Assembly (NCBI GenBank): GCA_023481105.1
Contig: JAMCWK010000101.1
Location: 1-64,000 of the forward strand
Source: Acidobacteriota bacterium
GTDB taxonomy: Bacteria; Acidobacteriota; Terriglobia; Acidiferrales; UBA7541
Length of the DNA: 64,000 nt
Direction: 5' to 3'
The position numbers and the translations under genes are program-made. The notes under the pieces were generated by a model. The model was given only the letters and a program-made list of their open reading frames with translations. It ran no database searches and had not been told where the DNA came from. Positions 34,301 through 41,624 of this stretch are shown here, one piece after another. Within the stretch, counting starts at the first letter, position 1; each line of letters starts with the position of its first letter.

Positions 34301-34695
34301 TGGGCGAAGCGATCACCCAAGCGGCCGGAACCGCCGCGCATGCGGGCACCATTCTTTCACGCGACGTGATCGACCTCGAGCCCACTATCTCGCACGTGAT
34401 CGAAGAGAAGTGCGACGGCTGCGCGTACTGCGTGGATCCCTGCCCGTTCAAGGCCATCACCCTCGTGGAATACCAATCCAACGGCGAAACCAAGAAACGC
34501 GTGCAGGTGAATGAAGCCATCTGCAAAGGGTGTGGCACGTGCCAGGCGACGTGTCCGAAGGGCGCCATCTTTGTGTGGCAATTCCGGCCGGAACAGCTGG
34601 AAGCCCAGGTGCACGCTGCCCTGTTCCGCTGGCACTTCCAGCCGGAGCAGTTGCAAGCCGGGGTGCAAGCTCCCCAGAACCTGGAGTCTTCCTAA
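31369..34695 (+). CDS. Giant fusion: NuoG-type FeS domain + C-terminal part of HdrA + second complete HdrA
   Basis: Predicted 1108 residues. Residues 1-~180 are NuoG/HydA-like: [2Fe-2S] (C34, C45, C48, C65) and two [4Fe-4S] sets (C124-C134; C165-C175). From ~194 the sequence is the part of HdrA that normally follows the first ferredoxin set (SILYPQAVPNKAVINPDQC, FPNVITALEFERILSASGP, IAFIQCVGSRD), but without the HdrA N-terminus, which is in the protein at 25412. From ~520 comes a full second HdrA (IGVFVCHCGTNIAGVVNV, FAD site VIGGGLSG at ~667), ending in two ferredoxin sets (~1014-1063) and an 18-residue tandem duplication. It is the likely flavin and electron hub contacting MvhD, the next gene. 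Confidence 0.88.
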   Translation: MMHLTINDTRVEVPDGSKLLQAIGVAGVKIPTLCHHKALTPYGACRLCVVEVHAPGRPPSIQAACSYPALEGMNILTHSDRVTRTRRIVAELLLARCPDAEVVRRIAADLGVRDTRIRKKHDDCIYCGLCVRVCEERMGRSAIGFSGRGPRKKLEPPFGKHNPICWTCGACNFVCPTGKSVSTLATANTPIPIPNPFNVGLDPGPAISILYPQAVPNKAVINPDQCIHMSFGDCGICREVCEAKAIDYEQKEETLELNVGAVVLSPGYEIFDARIKKELGYGRFPNVITALEFERILSASGPYSGRVLRPFDKREPKRIAFIQCVGSRDADRDYCSSVCCMYATKEAIIAKEHLGEGLQCDIYFMDLRAFGKGFEQYYLRAKELGVRYIRCRVPMIEEIPGTRTLTIKYLAENDKKVLQEYDLVVLSVGMQPPKEVKAIAERFGVALNPFSFCSASVFKPADSSREGIYVAGPFSEPKDIPETVVQASAAAAQVLSLLKDARGTLITPKVYPPEREVAEEEPRIGVFVCHCGTNIAGVVNVPAVVQYAQTLPNVVYAENNLYTCSNDTQERIKEKITEHRLNRVVVASCTPRTHEPLFRNTIREEGLNPYLFEMANIRDQCSWVHMHEPDKATEKSKDLLRMAVAKARLLEPLRSRPLKIKKACLVIGGGLSGMTAALGLAGQGFDAYLVEKDEELGGHLRHVRYLLNGEKPQDELRRLTEQIKQDDKIHVFTGATIEGIEGSIGDFRTRISARGETTEITHGAVIVATGAAEYRPKEYLYGQDQEVITQQELEQRLAADASFLAVEAKRPAKSVVMIQCVGSRDSERPYCSRVCCAEAIKNALKIKALSPQTHVCILYRDIRTYGFKESYYTQARQQGVVFARYDEDRKPEVSRNGNGLQVSVFDQTLGMTVMIPADLVVLSAAMVANPGNKELAQLLKVPLNEDGFFLEAHRKLRPIDFATDGVFLCGAAHSPMDLGEAITQAAGTAAHAGTILSRDVIDLEPTISHVIEEKCDGCAYCVDPCPFKAITLVEYQSNGETKKRVQVNEAICKGCGTCQATCPKGAIFVWQFRPEQLEAQVHAALFRWHFQPEQLQAGVQAPQNLESS

Positions 34696-34696
34696 G

Positions 34697-35155
34697 ATGG
34701 AAGAACAAACTATCACCGCTGGGGCCGCCGCAACGGCGACGAACGAGCAGTTCGAGCCCCTGATCCTTGCGTTCTGCTGTTATTGGTGCGCCTACGCCGG
34801 CGCCGACCTGGCGGGGACCTCGCGCATCCAGTATCCGACCAACGTCCGCATCATCCGCGTGCAGTGCAGCGGCATGGTCCACCCCAACCTGGTCATCGAA
34901 GCGCTGACCAAAGGCGCCGATGGCGTGCTGATGATCGGCTGTCACCCTGGAGACTGCCACTACCTGGAAGGCAATCTCCGCGCAAAATCCCGCGCGGATG
35001 CCATCAGTCTGATGCTCGAAGATTTCGCCCTAGAGCCCGAGCGCTTCCGCCTGGAATGGGTGTCCGCGGCGGAAGGCCCGCGTTTCGCGCAGGTGATGAC
35101 CGAGATGGTCGAGCAAATCAAGAAGCTTGGGCCCAGTCCATTTCGCGCTGCGTAA
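34697..35155 (+). CDS. mvhD: Methyl-viologen-reducing hydrogenase delta subunit-like (MvhD)
   Basis: Predicted 152-residue [2Fe-2S] protein that connects the hydrogenase to HdrA in Mvh-Hdr complexes. Family motifs: ILAFCCYWCAYAGADLAG, IIRVQCSGMVHP, GADGVLMIGCHPGDCHY. The ATG at 34697 comes one base after the stop of the HdrA fusion; the N-terminus has a short Ala/Thr-rich extension. It is stand-alone here, while in some relatives it is fused to HdrA. Its presence is strong evidence that this hydrogenase works with the HdrA fusion proteins. Confidence 0.92.
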   Translation: MEEQTITAGAAATATNEQFEPLILAFCCYWCAYAGADLAGTSRIQYPTNVRIIRVQCSGMVHPNLVIEALTKGADGVLMIGCHPGDCHYLEGNLRAKSRADAISLMLEDFALEPERFRLEWVSAAEGPRFAQVMTEMVEQIKKLGPSPFRAA

Positions 35156-35160
35156 CTCAA

Positions 35161-35217
35161 ATGCAAGGAGGTGCAGAAGTAAAAGTCCGGGAGAGGTTCA
35201 AATTCATGAGGAGGTGA
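35161..35217 (+). other. 18-codon mini-ORF between mvhD and the small subunit gene
   Basis: ATG at 35161 to TGA at 35217 reads MQGGAEVKVRERFKFMRR. It has GGAGG-like bases inside it, not before it, and its end supplies the GAGGAGG ribosome site of the small subunit gene. It is more likely a spacer, or a relic, than a functional leader peptide. Confidence 0.2.
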
Positions 35218-35220
35218 ATC

Positions 35221-36144
35221 GTGCCTGTACGACTTGCCGAGGAGTGGTTCGCCATCTGCGGTGGCTGTGAAGTCACCATCCTGGATATCGGCGAACCGCT
35301 GCTCGATTTGCTGGAGAAGGTCAACATCGTTCATATGCCCGTCCTGATGGATCACAAGCTGTTTGGTCAAACCGGCGAAGGCACGGAAATGGAAATCCCC
35401 GAGGCGGAAGTGGGCCTCATCGCTGGAGGGATCCGCAGCGAAGAGCACCGCAAGCTGGCGCAGGAGATGCGCAAGAAGTGCAAGACGCTGATTGCGCTCG
35501 GCTCGTGCGCTTGCTACGGCGGCATCCCCGCGCTGGCCAATCTCTACGCCACCGAGGAGATCCTGAACAAGGTCTACCGCGAGAGCGTTACCACCGAAAC
35601 CAACGGAATGCCCAACGTGGATATCCCGGCAATGACCGACCGGGTGTACGCGGTGAGCGAAGTCGTCAAAGTGGACGTCAGCCTGCCCGGCTGCCCCACC
35701 ACGCCGGAAATGGTGGCCGGCGCGCTCACGGCGCTGCTCGAAGGCAAGCCTTTCCCCCTGCCGACGAAGAGCGTCTGCGACGACTGCCCGACCATCCGCG
35801 AGAAGAAGTCTGTTTCCACCTTGAAACGCCGGCTGGAAGCGCCGGAATTCACGCCCGGCCAGCCGCTCAACCAGATGCGTTGCTTGATGGAGCAGGGATT
35901 CCTCTGCCTCGGTCCGGCCACGCGCACCGGCTGCGGCGGCAGCGAAGGCACACCCCGCTGCATCCGCGCCTACATGCCCTGCGAAGGCTGCTTTGGCCCG
36001 CTTTCGGAAAAAGCCAATCCGATGGTGGACATGATGACCGCGCTTTCCACGATCGGGCTCGATCCCAAGCAGATTTCCGATCGCGCGGCAACCTTCAACC
36101 GCTTTTCCGGCGCGGGCCGCTTGCGCCCGGCCCCACGGAGGTGA
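35221..36144 (+). CDS. mvhG: [NiFe] hydrogenase small subunit (MvhG-like)
   Basis: Predicted 307-residue cytoplasmic FeS subunit. The proximal cluster site begins AICGGCEVTILDIGE, with GSCACYGGIP and LPGCPTTPE; further Cys are CDDCP, CLGPATRTGCGG and CIRAYMPCEGCFGP. There is no Tat signal, as expected for group 3 (cytoplasmic) enzymes. The GTG at 35221 is supported by GAGGAGGTG upstream and by the family N-terminus. It is followed 3 bases later by the large subunit gene. Confidence 0.92.
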   Translation: MPVRLAEEWFAICGGCEVTILDIGEPLLDLLEKVNIVHMPVLMDHKLFGQTGEGTEMEIPEAEVGLIAGGIRSEEHRKLAQEMRKKCKTLIALGSCACYGGIPALANLYATEEILNKVYRESVTTETNGMPNVDIPAMTDRVYAVSEVVKVDVSLPGCPTTPEMVAGALTALLEGKPFPLPTKSVCDDCPTIREKKSVSTLKRRLEAPEFTPGQPLNQMRCLMEQGFLCLGPATRTGCGGSEGTPRCIRAYMPCEGCFGPLSEKANPMVDMMTALSTIGLDPKQISDRAATFNRFSGAGRLRPAPRR

Positions 36145-36147
36145 GCG

Positions 36148-37590
36148 ATGGGAAAGAAACTGGTCATCCAACCCGTCACGCGAATCGAAGGCCACGCCAA
36201 AATCACCATTCAACTGGATGATGCCGGCAACGTGGACACGGCGCGCGTCAACGTGATCGAGCTGCGCGGCTTCGAGAAATTCTGCATGGGCCGCCCGGTG
36301 GAAGATCTCCCGCGCATCACGCCGCGCATCTGCGGCGTCTGCCCGTGGTCTCATCACCTCGCCTCCGCGAAGGCCACCGACGCCGTCTTCGGCGTCGAAC
36401 CGCCACCCGCAGGCAAGAAACTCCGCGAGCTGTGCAACAGCGTCGCCTACATGGAAGAACACATCTTGCACTTCTATTTCCTGGCCGGCGCTGATTTCTT
36501 GCTGGGGCCAAGCGCCGATTACTCCGTGCGCAACGTCATCGGAGTTCTCCAGGCGGCGCCGGACGTGGCCAAGCGCGTTGTCCGCGTGCGGCACATGTGC
36601 GCCAAGATGCTGGAAATCCTCGCCGGTAAACCCATCCACCCGCAGGCGGCCGTGCCCGGTGGCTTTTCCAAGCCGCTGCTTGCCGCCGAGCGCGATGAAC
36701 TGCGCAAGATGGCCGGCGAGGCGCTGGAGCTGGCCAAATTCTCCATCGCCTTCGCCAAAGAAAACATCTTTCCGAAGTATCTCGAGGTGGTGAAGTCGCT
36801 GGGGGTCATCACCACGGGCTTCCTCGGGACGGTGAAAGACAATGGCGCGCTGAACCTGTACGACGGAAACCTGCGGCTGATGGATTCCGCCGGCAAGTTC
36901 GTGGACTTCGCGTACGACAAATACACCGAGCACATCTCCGAGCACATCGAGTCGTGGAGCTACCTGAAGTTTCCGTACGCCAAGAACTGGGGCAGCTTCT
37001 CGATGAGCCTGGAGCAGCCCGGCGGGATTTATCGCGCGAACACGCTGGCGCGCATCAACGTGTGCGATCACATTGACACGCCGCTGGCGCAGAAGGAGCT
37101 GGAGGAGTTCCGGCAGAAGTTTGGCCGGCCCGCACAGCTCACCCTGCTCTATCACTGGGCGCGGCTGATCGAACTGCTGTACAACGCGGAGAACGCCATC
37201 CGCCTGCTCGACGACCCGGAAATCACTAGCGTGGAGACGCGCGCGAAGGTAACACCGCGGGCGGCTCGCGGCGTGGGCTGCGTGGAAGCGCCGCGCGGCA
37301 CGCTGCTCCACGACTACACCACCGACGCCGACGGCATGGTGACCAACGTGAACCTCATCGTCGGCACCACGCACAACAACGCCCCGATCAACATGTCCGT
37401 GACCCAGGCGGCCAAGAGCCTGATTCACGATGGCAAGTACGACCAGGGCATTCTGAACACCGTGGAGATGTCCATCCGCGCGTACGACCCGTGCCTTTCC
37501 TGCGCGACCCATCGCCTAGATGGCAAGCTCGGCGTGCGTCTGGACATCTTTGACGCCAACGGGAAGTTGCTGGACACGCTGGCGAATTAG
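36148..37590 (+). CDS. mvhA: [NiFe] hydrogenase large subunit (MvhA-like)
   Basis: Predicted 480-residue subunit that carries the NiFe(CN)2CO centre and activates H2. Both Cys motifs are intact: the N-terminal RICGVCPWSHH (about residues 54-64) and the C-terminal DPCLSCATH (about 447-455). After the final His there is a 25-residue tail (RLDGKL...LLDTLAN) that should be removed by the endoprotease encoded next. Sequence and context indicate group 3 (cytoplasmic, bidirectional), nearest to the Mvh/3c type, with group 3 neighbours as the alternative. Confidence 0.94.
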   Translation: MGKKLVIQPVTRIEGHAKITIQLDDAGNVDTARVNVIELRGFEKFCMGRPVEDLPRITPRICGVCPWSHHLASAKATDAVFGVEPPPAGKKLRELCNSVAYMEEHILHFYFLAGADFLLGPSADYSVRNVIGVLQAAPDVAKRVVRVRHMCAKMLEILAGKPIHPQAAVPGGFSKPLLAAERDELRKMAGEALELAKFSIAFAKENIFPKYLEVVKSLGVITTGFLGTVKDNGALNLYDGNLRLMDSAGKFVDFAYDKYTEHISEHIESWSYLKFPYAKNWGSFSMSLEQPGGIYRANTLARINVCDHIDTPLAQKELEEFRQKFGRPAQLTLLYHWARLIELLYNAENAIRLLDDPEITSVETRAKVTPRAARGVGCVEAPRGTLLHDYTTDADGMVTNVNLIVGTTHNNAPINMSVTQAAKSLIHDGKYDQGILNTVEMSIRAYDPCLSCATHRLDGKLGVRLDIFDANGKLLDTLAN

Positions 37591-37616
37591 TCGCCGGCGA
37601 AACGCCGGGAGGTGCG

Positions 37617-38144
37617 GTGGCAGAGATTGATACGAACGAAGTGCCCGACTTCTGCGGGAAGCCGACGCTCATCCTGGGGTGCGGCAACATCCTGTTCGGC
37701 GACGACGGCTTTGGTTGCGCCGTTGTCGAGTACCTGCAAGAAAACTACCCGGTGCCGGCAGACGCTTGTGTGTTGGATGCCGGCACCGGCGTTCGCAAGC
37801 TGCTCTTCACACTGTGTCTCAGCCCGGTGCGTCCGGGGCGACTGCTCATCGTGGACGCCTTCGATGCAGGGCGGAAGCCGGGTGAGCTGTTCGAAATTGA
37901 TCCGGCGGATATTCCGGCCATCAAGATGGATGACTTTTCCCTGCACCAGCTTCCCACTTCAAACCTGTTACGCGAGCTCCAGGTGATGTGCGGGGTCGAA
38001 GTGCGGGTGCTGGCGTGCCAGACTGCGCGGCTTCCCGATCAGGTAAATCCCGGCCTTTCGGAAGCGGTGCAGCTCGCCGTGCCCCGGGCCGCCGAGCGGA
38101 TCGCCGCCGAGTACTTCGCTGCCGCCGCTGAGGCGAGGCCGTGA
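37617..38144 (+). CDS. Hydrogenase maturation endoprotease (HycI/HoxW family)
   Basis: Predicted 175-residue protease that removes the C-terminal tail of the large subunit once nickel is in place. Motifs: LILGCGNILFGDDGFGCAVVEYL (metal-binding Asp/Glu) and LDAGTGVRKLLF. The GTG at 37617 is preceded by GGGAGG, 27 bases after the large subunit stop. The C-terminal 20 residues are Ala-rich. Its substrate is almost certainly the neighbouring MvhA-like protein. Confidence 0.9.
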   Translation: MAEIDTNEVPDFCGKPTLILGCGNILFGDDGFGCAVVEYLQENYPVPADACVLDAGTGVRKLLFTLCLSPVRPGRLLIVDAFDAGRKPGELFEIDPADIPAIKMDDFSLHQLPTSNLLRELQVMCGVEVRVLACQTARLPDQVNPGLSEAVQLAVPRAAERIAAEYFAAAAEARP

Positions 38145-38195
38145 GGAGGAATTCTTCTTCCACTTGCAACAGCCTTGTCACGAAAGGATGATGCG

Positions 38196-38813
38196 ATGGG
38201 CCGCGCAGTACCGCCCCAATTGGTAAGCGACTTCCTCGGTAGCGCCCAGGTCTTGGCGACCGCAGTGACCGAGGTGGTGGAAGAAAGACTCCTGCGAGAG
38301 ATTGCGGGAGAAGCGCTCACGCTCTCGCAATTCAAGCTGCTCAAGCTGGTGGCCAATACAGACGCGCATTCGGTGGGCGACGTGGCCGCCTTCCTGGGCG
38401 TGAGCAACGCCGCCGCCAGCAAAGCAGTGGACAAGCTGGTGCGGCGCAAGCAGCTTGTCCGTGCGGAAGGCCGCCTGGATCGCAGAGCGGCTGTGCTCTC
38501 GCTCACCGCGCGCAGCCGGCGCCTGCTCGCCGCCTACGATGCCGCGCGGGACCAGAAGCTGACCGAGATTTTCCGCGCCTTTTCCCCGGAAGAATTGGAG
38601 CACACCACGGAAATCCTCGATCGTCTCTCCGCGGGTCTCCTCGACCACGACGCCAAGCCGGAAGAAACCTGCCTGCAGTGCGGCATCTACTTCCGCCAGA
38701 AATGTCTCCTGCGCAAGCTCGTCGGCCGGCAGTGCTTCTACGCCAACCACCGGTCCCGTGGCGAACCCGAAGCGGAGTCCAACGGGGAGAACGGCGCCGA
38801 GCCGCCTCAATAA
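38196..38813 (+). CDS. MarR-family regulator with Cys-rich C-terminal extension
   Basis: Predicted 205-residue winged-helix regulator. Residues about 30-125 form the MarR fold (LTLSQFKLLKLVAN, VGDVAAFLGVSNAAASKAVDKLVRR, LDRRAAVLSLTARS). An unusual tail holds Cys in the order ETCLQCGIYFRQKC...RQCFY (four Cys), suggesting a Zn or FeS site that could sense redox state or oxygen. The ATG at 38196 follows AAAGGATG; a TTG at 38175 is the alternative. It lies between the endoprotease and hypC and may control the hydrogenase operon. Confidence 0.85.
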   Translation: MGRAVPPQLVSDFLGSAQVLATAVTEVVEERLLREIAGEALTLSQFKLLKLVANTDAHSVGDVAAFLGVSNAAASKAVDKLVRRKQLVRAEGRLDRRAAVLSLTARSRRLLAAYDAARDQKLTEIFRAFSPEELEHTTEILDRLSAGLLDHDAKPEETCLQCGIYFRQKCLLRKLVGRQCFYANHRSRGEPEAESNGENGAEPPQ

Positions 38814-38825
38814 AGGAGCGCAGCC

Positions 38826-39101
38826 ATGTGCCTCGCGGTTCCAGGCAAAGTTTTGCAAGCGCAAGAACGAAACGGCAGCCGGATTGCCCACGTGCAATTC
38901 GGCGGCATCGTCCGCGAGGCCTATCTCGATTTTGTTCCCGAGGCGCAAGTGGGCGATTACGTGATGGTGCACGTGGGTTTCGCCATCAGCCGCGTGGATG
39001 CTGAAGAAGCGCAGCGCACTTACGAGTTGCTAGAGACCATGGGGCTGCTCGACGGCGAAGGACTTTCCCCCGCTGCCGAAACGCAAGAACCGGGAACGTA
39101 G
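38826..39101 (+). CDS. hypC: Hydrogenase assembly chaperone HypC
   Basis: Predicted 91-residue chaperone. It begins [10 protein letters not shown]; the Cys right after Met is the residue that holds the Fe(CN)2CO unit with HypD. The core [33 protein letters not shown] is typical. A short Glu/Ala-rich tail is extra. It opens the hypCDEABF gene run. Confidence 0.95.
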   Translation: MCLAVPGKVLQAQERNGSRIAHVQFGGIVREAYLDFVPEAQVGDYVMVHVGFAISRVDAEEAQRTYELLETMGLLDGEGLSPAAETQEPGT

Positions 39102-39108
39102 GTTGGGA

Positions 39109-40206
39109 ATGAAATACATCGACGAATATCGGGACGGACGAATCGCGCGCCTTCTGGTCGCGGACATCGCGCGGCGCGTGACGCGTCCCTGGGTGCTGAT
39201 GGAAATCTGCGGCGGGCAGACGCACACCATCATGCGCTACGGCCTGGACGAGTTGATTCCGCCGGAAATTCAGCTCGTGCACGGCCCCGGATGCCCAGTG
39301 TGTGTCACGCCGCTGGAGATCATCGACGCGGCGATCGAGATCGCCTCGCGGCCGAACGTTACCTTCGTGTCCTACGGAGACATGCTGCGCGTACCGGGTT
39401 CGCGCTCGGATCTTTTTCGCGTCAAAGCCGCGGGCGGAGATATACGCGTGGTGTACTCCCCCGCGGAAGCGGTGAAGATTGCGCGGGCGCTACCCAACCG
39501 GCGAGTGGTTTTCTTTGGCATCGGATTTGAAACCACCGCGCCGGCAAACGCGATGGCCGTCTGGCTGGCGCACCGCGAGGGGCTCAGGAATTTCTCGATG
39601 CTCGTGTCGCATGTGCTTGTGCCCCCTGCCATCCGTCTTCTGTTGAGCTCCCCGCAAAATCGCGTGCAGGGATTCATCGCGCCTGGGCACGTGTGTACGG
39701 TGATGGGCTACCGGGAATACGAAGCGCTGAGCCGCGACTTCCACGTGCCCATCGTGGTGGGCGGCTTTGAGCCGCTGGACCTGCTGGAGGCGATCCGCAT
39801 GCTGGTCGAGCAACTTGAGGCCGGGCGCGCCGAGATTGAAAACCAGTACGTCCGCAGCGTGAGTTACGAGGGCAACCTGCCCGCGCAGCGCATCATGGAA
39901 GAAGTGTATGAGGTGCGCGACCAGAAATGGCGCGGCATCGGAACCATCCCCGGGAGCGGCCTGCGATTGCGCGCGCCCTTTGCCGCATTCGATGCGGAAA
40001 AAGTTTTTGGACTTACCGAAGCGCACGTCGAAGAGCCCGCCGAGTGTATCAGCGCGGAAGTGCTGCAGGGTTTGAAAAAGCCGGTGGATTGTCCGGTATT
40101 CGGGAAGCGCTGCACGCCGGAGAACCCGCTGGGCGCGCCGATGGTTTCCGCCGAAGGGGCCTGTGCGGCGTATTACCACTATCGCCGTCACGCCATCGCT
40201 ACGTAG
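39109..40206 (+). CDS. hypD: Hydrogenase maturation protein HypD
   Basis: Predicted 365-residue FeS scaffold for assembling the Fe(CN)2CO centre. Conserved Cys motifs: [26 protein letters not shown], and [20 protein letters not shown] near the end. The ATG at 39109 gives the standard MKYIDEYRD start; an in-frame TTG at 39103 is less likely. It starts 7 bases after hypC. Confidence 0.96.
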   Translation: MKYIDEYRDGRIARLLVADIARRVTRPWVLMEICGGQTHTIMRYGLDELIPPEIQLVHGPGCPVCVTPLEIIDAAIEIASRPNVTFVSYGDMLRVPGSRSDLFRVKAAGGDIRVVYSPAEAVKIARALPNRRVVFFGIGFETTAPANAMAVWLAHREGLRNFSMLVSHVLVPPAIRLLLSSPQNRVQGFIAPGHVCTVMGYREYEALSRDFHVPIVVGGFEPLDLLEAIRMLVEQLEAGRAEIENQYVRSVSYEGNLPAQRIMEEVYEVRDQKWRGIGTIPGSGLRLRAPFAAFDAEKVFGLTEAHVEEPAECISAEVLQGLKKPVDCPVFGKRCTPENPLGAPMVSAEGACAAYYHYRRHAIAT

Positions 40207-40215
40207 GAGAAACAA

Positions 40216-41274
40216 TTGTCTGACGAGCCCAAAGTCGCAGCATTCAGTTGCCCCGTGCCGCTGCCGGCGCGCGACACCGTGCTGCTCGGGCACGGCAGCG
40301 GCGGAAAACTGACCGCGGACCTGATCCGTGAGCTGTTTCTGCCGGCGTTTGTGAATCCCATCCTGGCGCGGATGGACGACCAGGCTATCGTGCAATTAAA
40401 CGGAACGCGCCTGGCATTTACAACGGACTCGTTCGTCGTCAAGCCGCTCTTTTTTCCCGGGGGCGACATCGGCCGCCTGGCCGTGCACGGGACGGTGAAC
40501 GACCTGGCCATGGGTGGGGCGCTACCGCTCTTTCTCAGCGCCGCCTTCATCATCGAAGAAGGACTGCCAATGGAAACGCTGCGTCGCGTGGTGGAATCCC
40601 TGCGCGGAGCGGCCCAAGAAGCCGGCGTGGAAGTGGTGACGGGCGATACAAAAGTCGTCGAGAAAGGCAGCGGTGACGGGTTGTTCATCAACACCTCCGG
40701 CATCGGTGAGGTTCCCGACGGTCTGCACCTTTCCGCCGACGGCGCGCGGCCGGGGGATCGCGTCCTGCTGAGCGGCTCCATCGGCGAACATGGCATCGCC
40801 ATTCTGGCGCAGCGCGAAGGACTGGAGTTCGAGAGCCGGATTGAAAGCGATTCGGCGCCGCTGCATGCATTGGTGCAAGCCATGCTTCAGACTGGCCGCG
40901 AAATCCGCTGCATGCGCGACCCCACGCGCGGCGGTCTTTCCAGCGCGCTGAACGAAATTGCCGGACAATCGCGCGTGGGCATCACGGTGGATGAACGTGC
41001 GATTCCCCTGCGCGAAGAGGTGCAAGGCGCGTGCGAGCTGCTGGGTCTGGACCCGCTGTACGTGGCCAACGAAGGCAAGCTGATCGCCATCGTCGCGCCG
41101 GAAGGCGCGGAGGAAATTCTGGCGGTCATGCGCGCGTGTCCGCTGGGCCGCCAAGCGCATATCATCGGCGAAGTTACGGCGACGAATGCCCCAATGGTAA
41201 CGATGCGCACGACGCTGGGCACCACACGCATTGTGGACATGCTGGCCGGCGACCAACTTCCGCGGATCTGTTGA
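40216..41274 (+). CDS. hypE: Hydrogenase maturation protein HypE
   Basis: Predicted 352-residue enzyme that dehydrates the carbamoyl group on its C-terminal Cys to make the cyanide ligands, using ATP. It shows the PurM/SelD-like core (LLGHGSGGKLTADLI, AFTTDSFVVKPLFFPGGDIGRLAVHGTVND) and ends in the functional PRIC tail. The likely start is a TTG at 40216, preceded by AGGAG at the right distance. Confidence 0.95.
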   Translation: MSDEPKVAAFSCPVPLPARDTVLLGHGSGGKLTADLIRELFLPAFVNPILARMDDQAIVQLNGTRLAFTTDSFVVKPLFFPGGDIGRLAVHGTVNDLAMGGALPLFLSAAFIIEEGLPMETLRRVVESLRGAAQEAGVEVVTGDTKVVEKGSGDGLFINTSGIGEVPDGLHLSADGARPGDRVLLSGSIGEHGIAILAQREGLEFESRIESDSAPLHALVQAMLQTGREIRCMRDPTRGGLSSALNEIAGQSRVGITVDERAIPLREEVQGACELLGLDPLYVANEGKLIAIVAPEGAEEILAVMRACPLGRQAHIIGEVTATNAPMVTMRTTLGTTRIVDMLAGDQLPRIC

Positions 41275-41276
41275 CC

Positions 41277-41624
41277 ATGCACGAACTGGGGATTGCCAAG
41301 TCGGTGCTCGAAGCGGTTTGCAGCGAAGTCGGCAAGCGTGCGGGCGCGCGCGTGGTGAAGGTCGGCCTGCGCATCGGAGAGCTTGCCGGAGTGGATCCCG
41401 ATGCCCTGCAGTTCTCCTTCGAATGCCTGGTCAAGGACACGCCACTCGATCCATTGCCGCTGGAGATTGAATTCTGCCCGCGACAGCAGCGGTGCCCCGC
41501 CTGCGGGCACGCCTTTTGTGTCGCCGACTACGAAACATCTTGTCCGAAGTGCGGCGCGGCGCCCACCGAATGCATTGGCGGCACAGAGCTGGAGTTCAGT
41601 TATTTGGAGCTGGAGGAAACATGA
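41277..41624 (+). CDS. hypA: Hydrogenase nickel chaperone HypA
   Basis: Predicted 115-residue nickel chaperone. N-terminal MHELGIAKSV supplies the Ni-binding His2. The Zn site is CPACGHAF...CPKCGAAP (two CxxC). The stop overlaps the hypB start (ATGA). Confidence 0.95.
   Translation: MHELGIAKSVLEAVCSEVGKRAGARVVKVGLRIGELAGVDPDALQFSFECLVKDTPLDPLPLEIEFCPRQQRCPACGHAFCVADYETSCPKCGAAPTECIGGTELEFSYLELEET

Noticed and set aside
34960-37512. Long minus-strand frame (850 codons) opposite the hydrogenase genes, and similar long antisense frames at 5477-6796 and 32758-34341
   Set aside because: High-GC codon bias on the true strand keeps the opposite frame open. The translations are His/Arg/Gly-rich and match nothing, while the plus-strand (or hslU) proteins are unmistakable.
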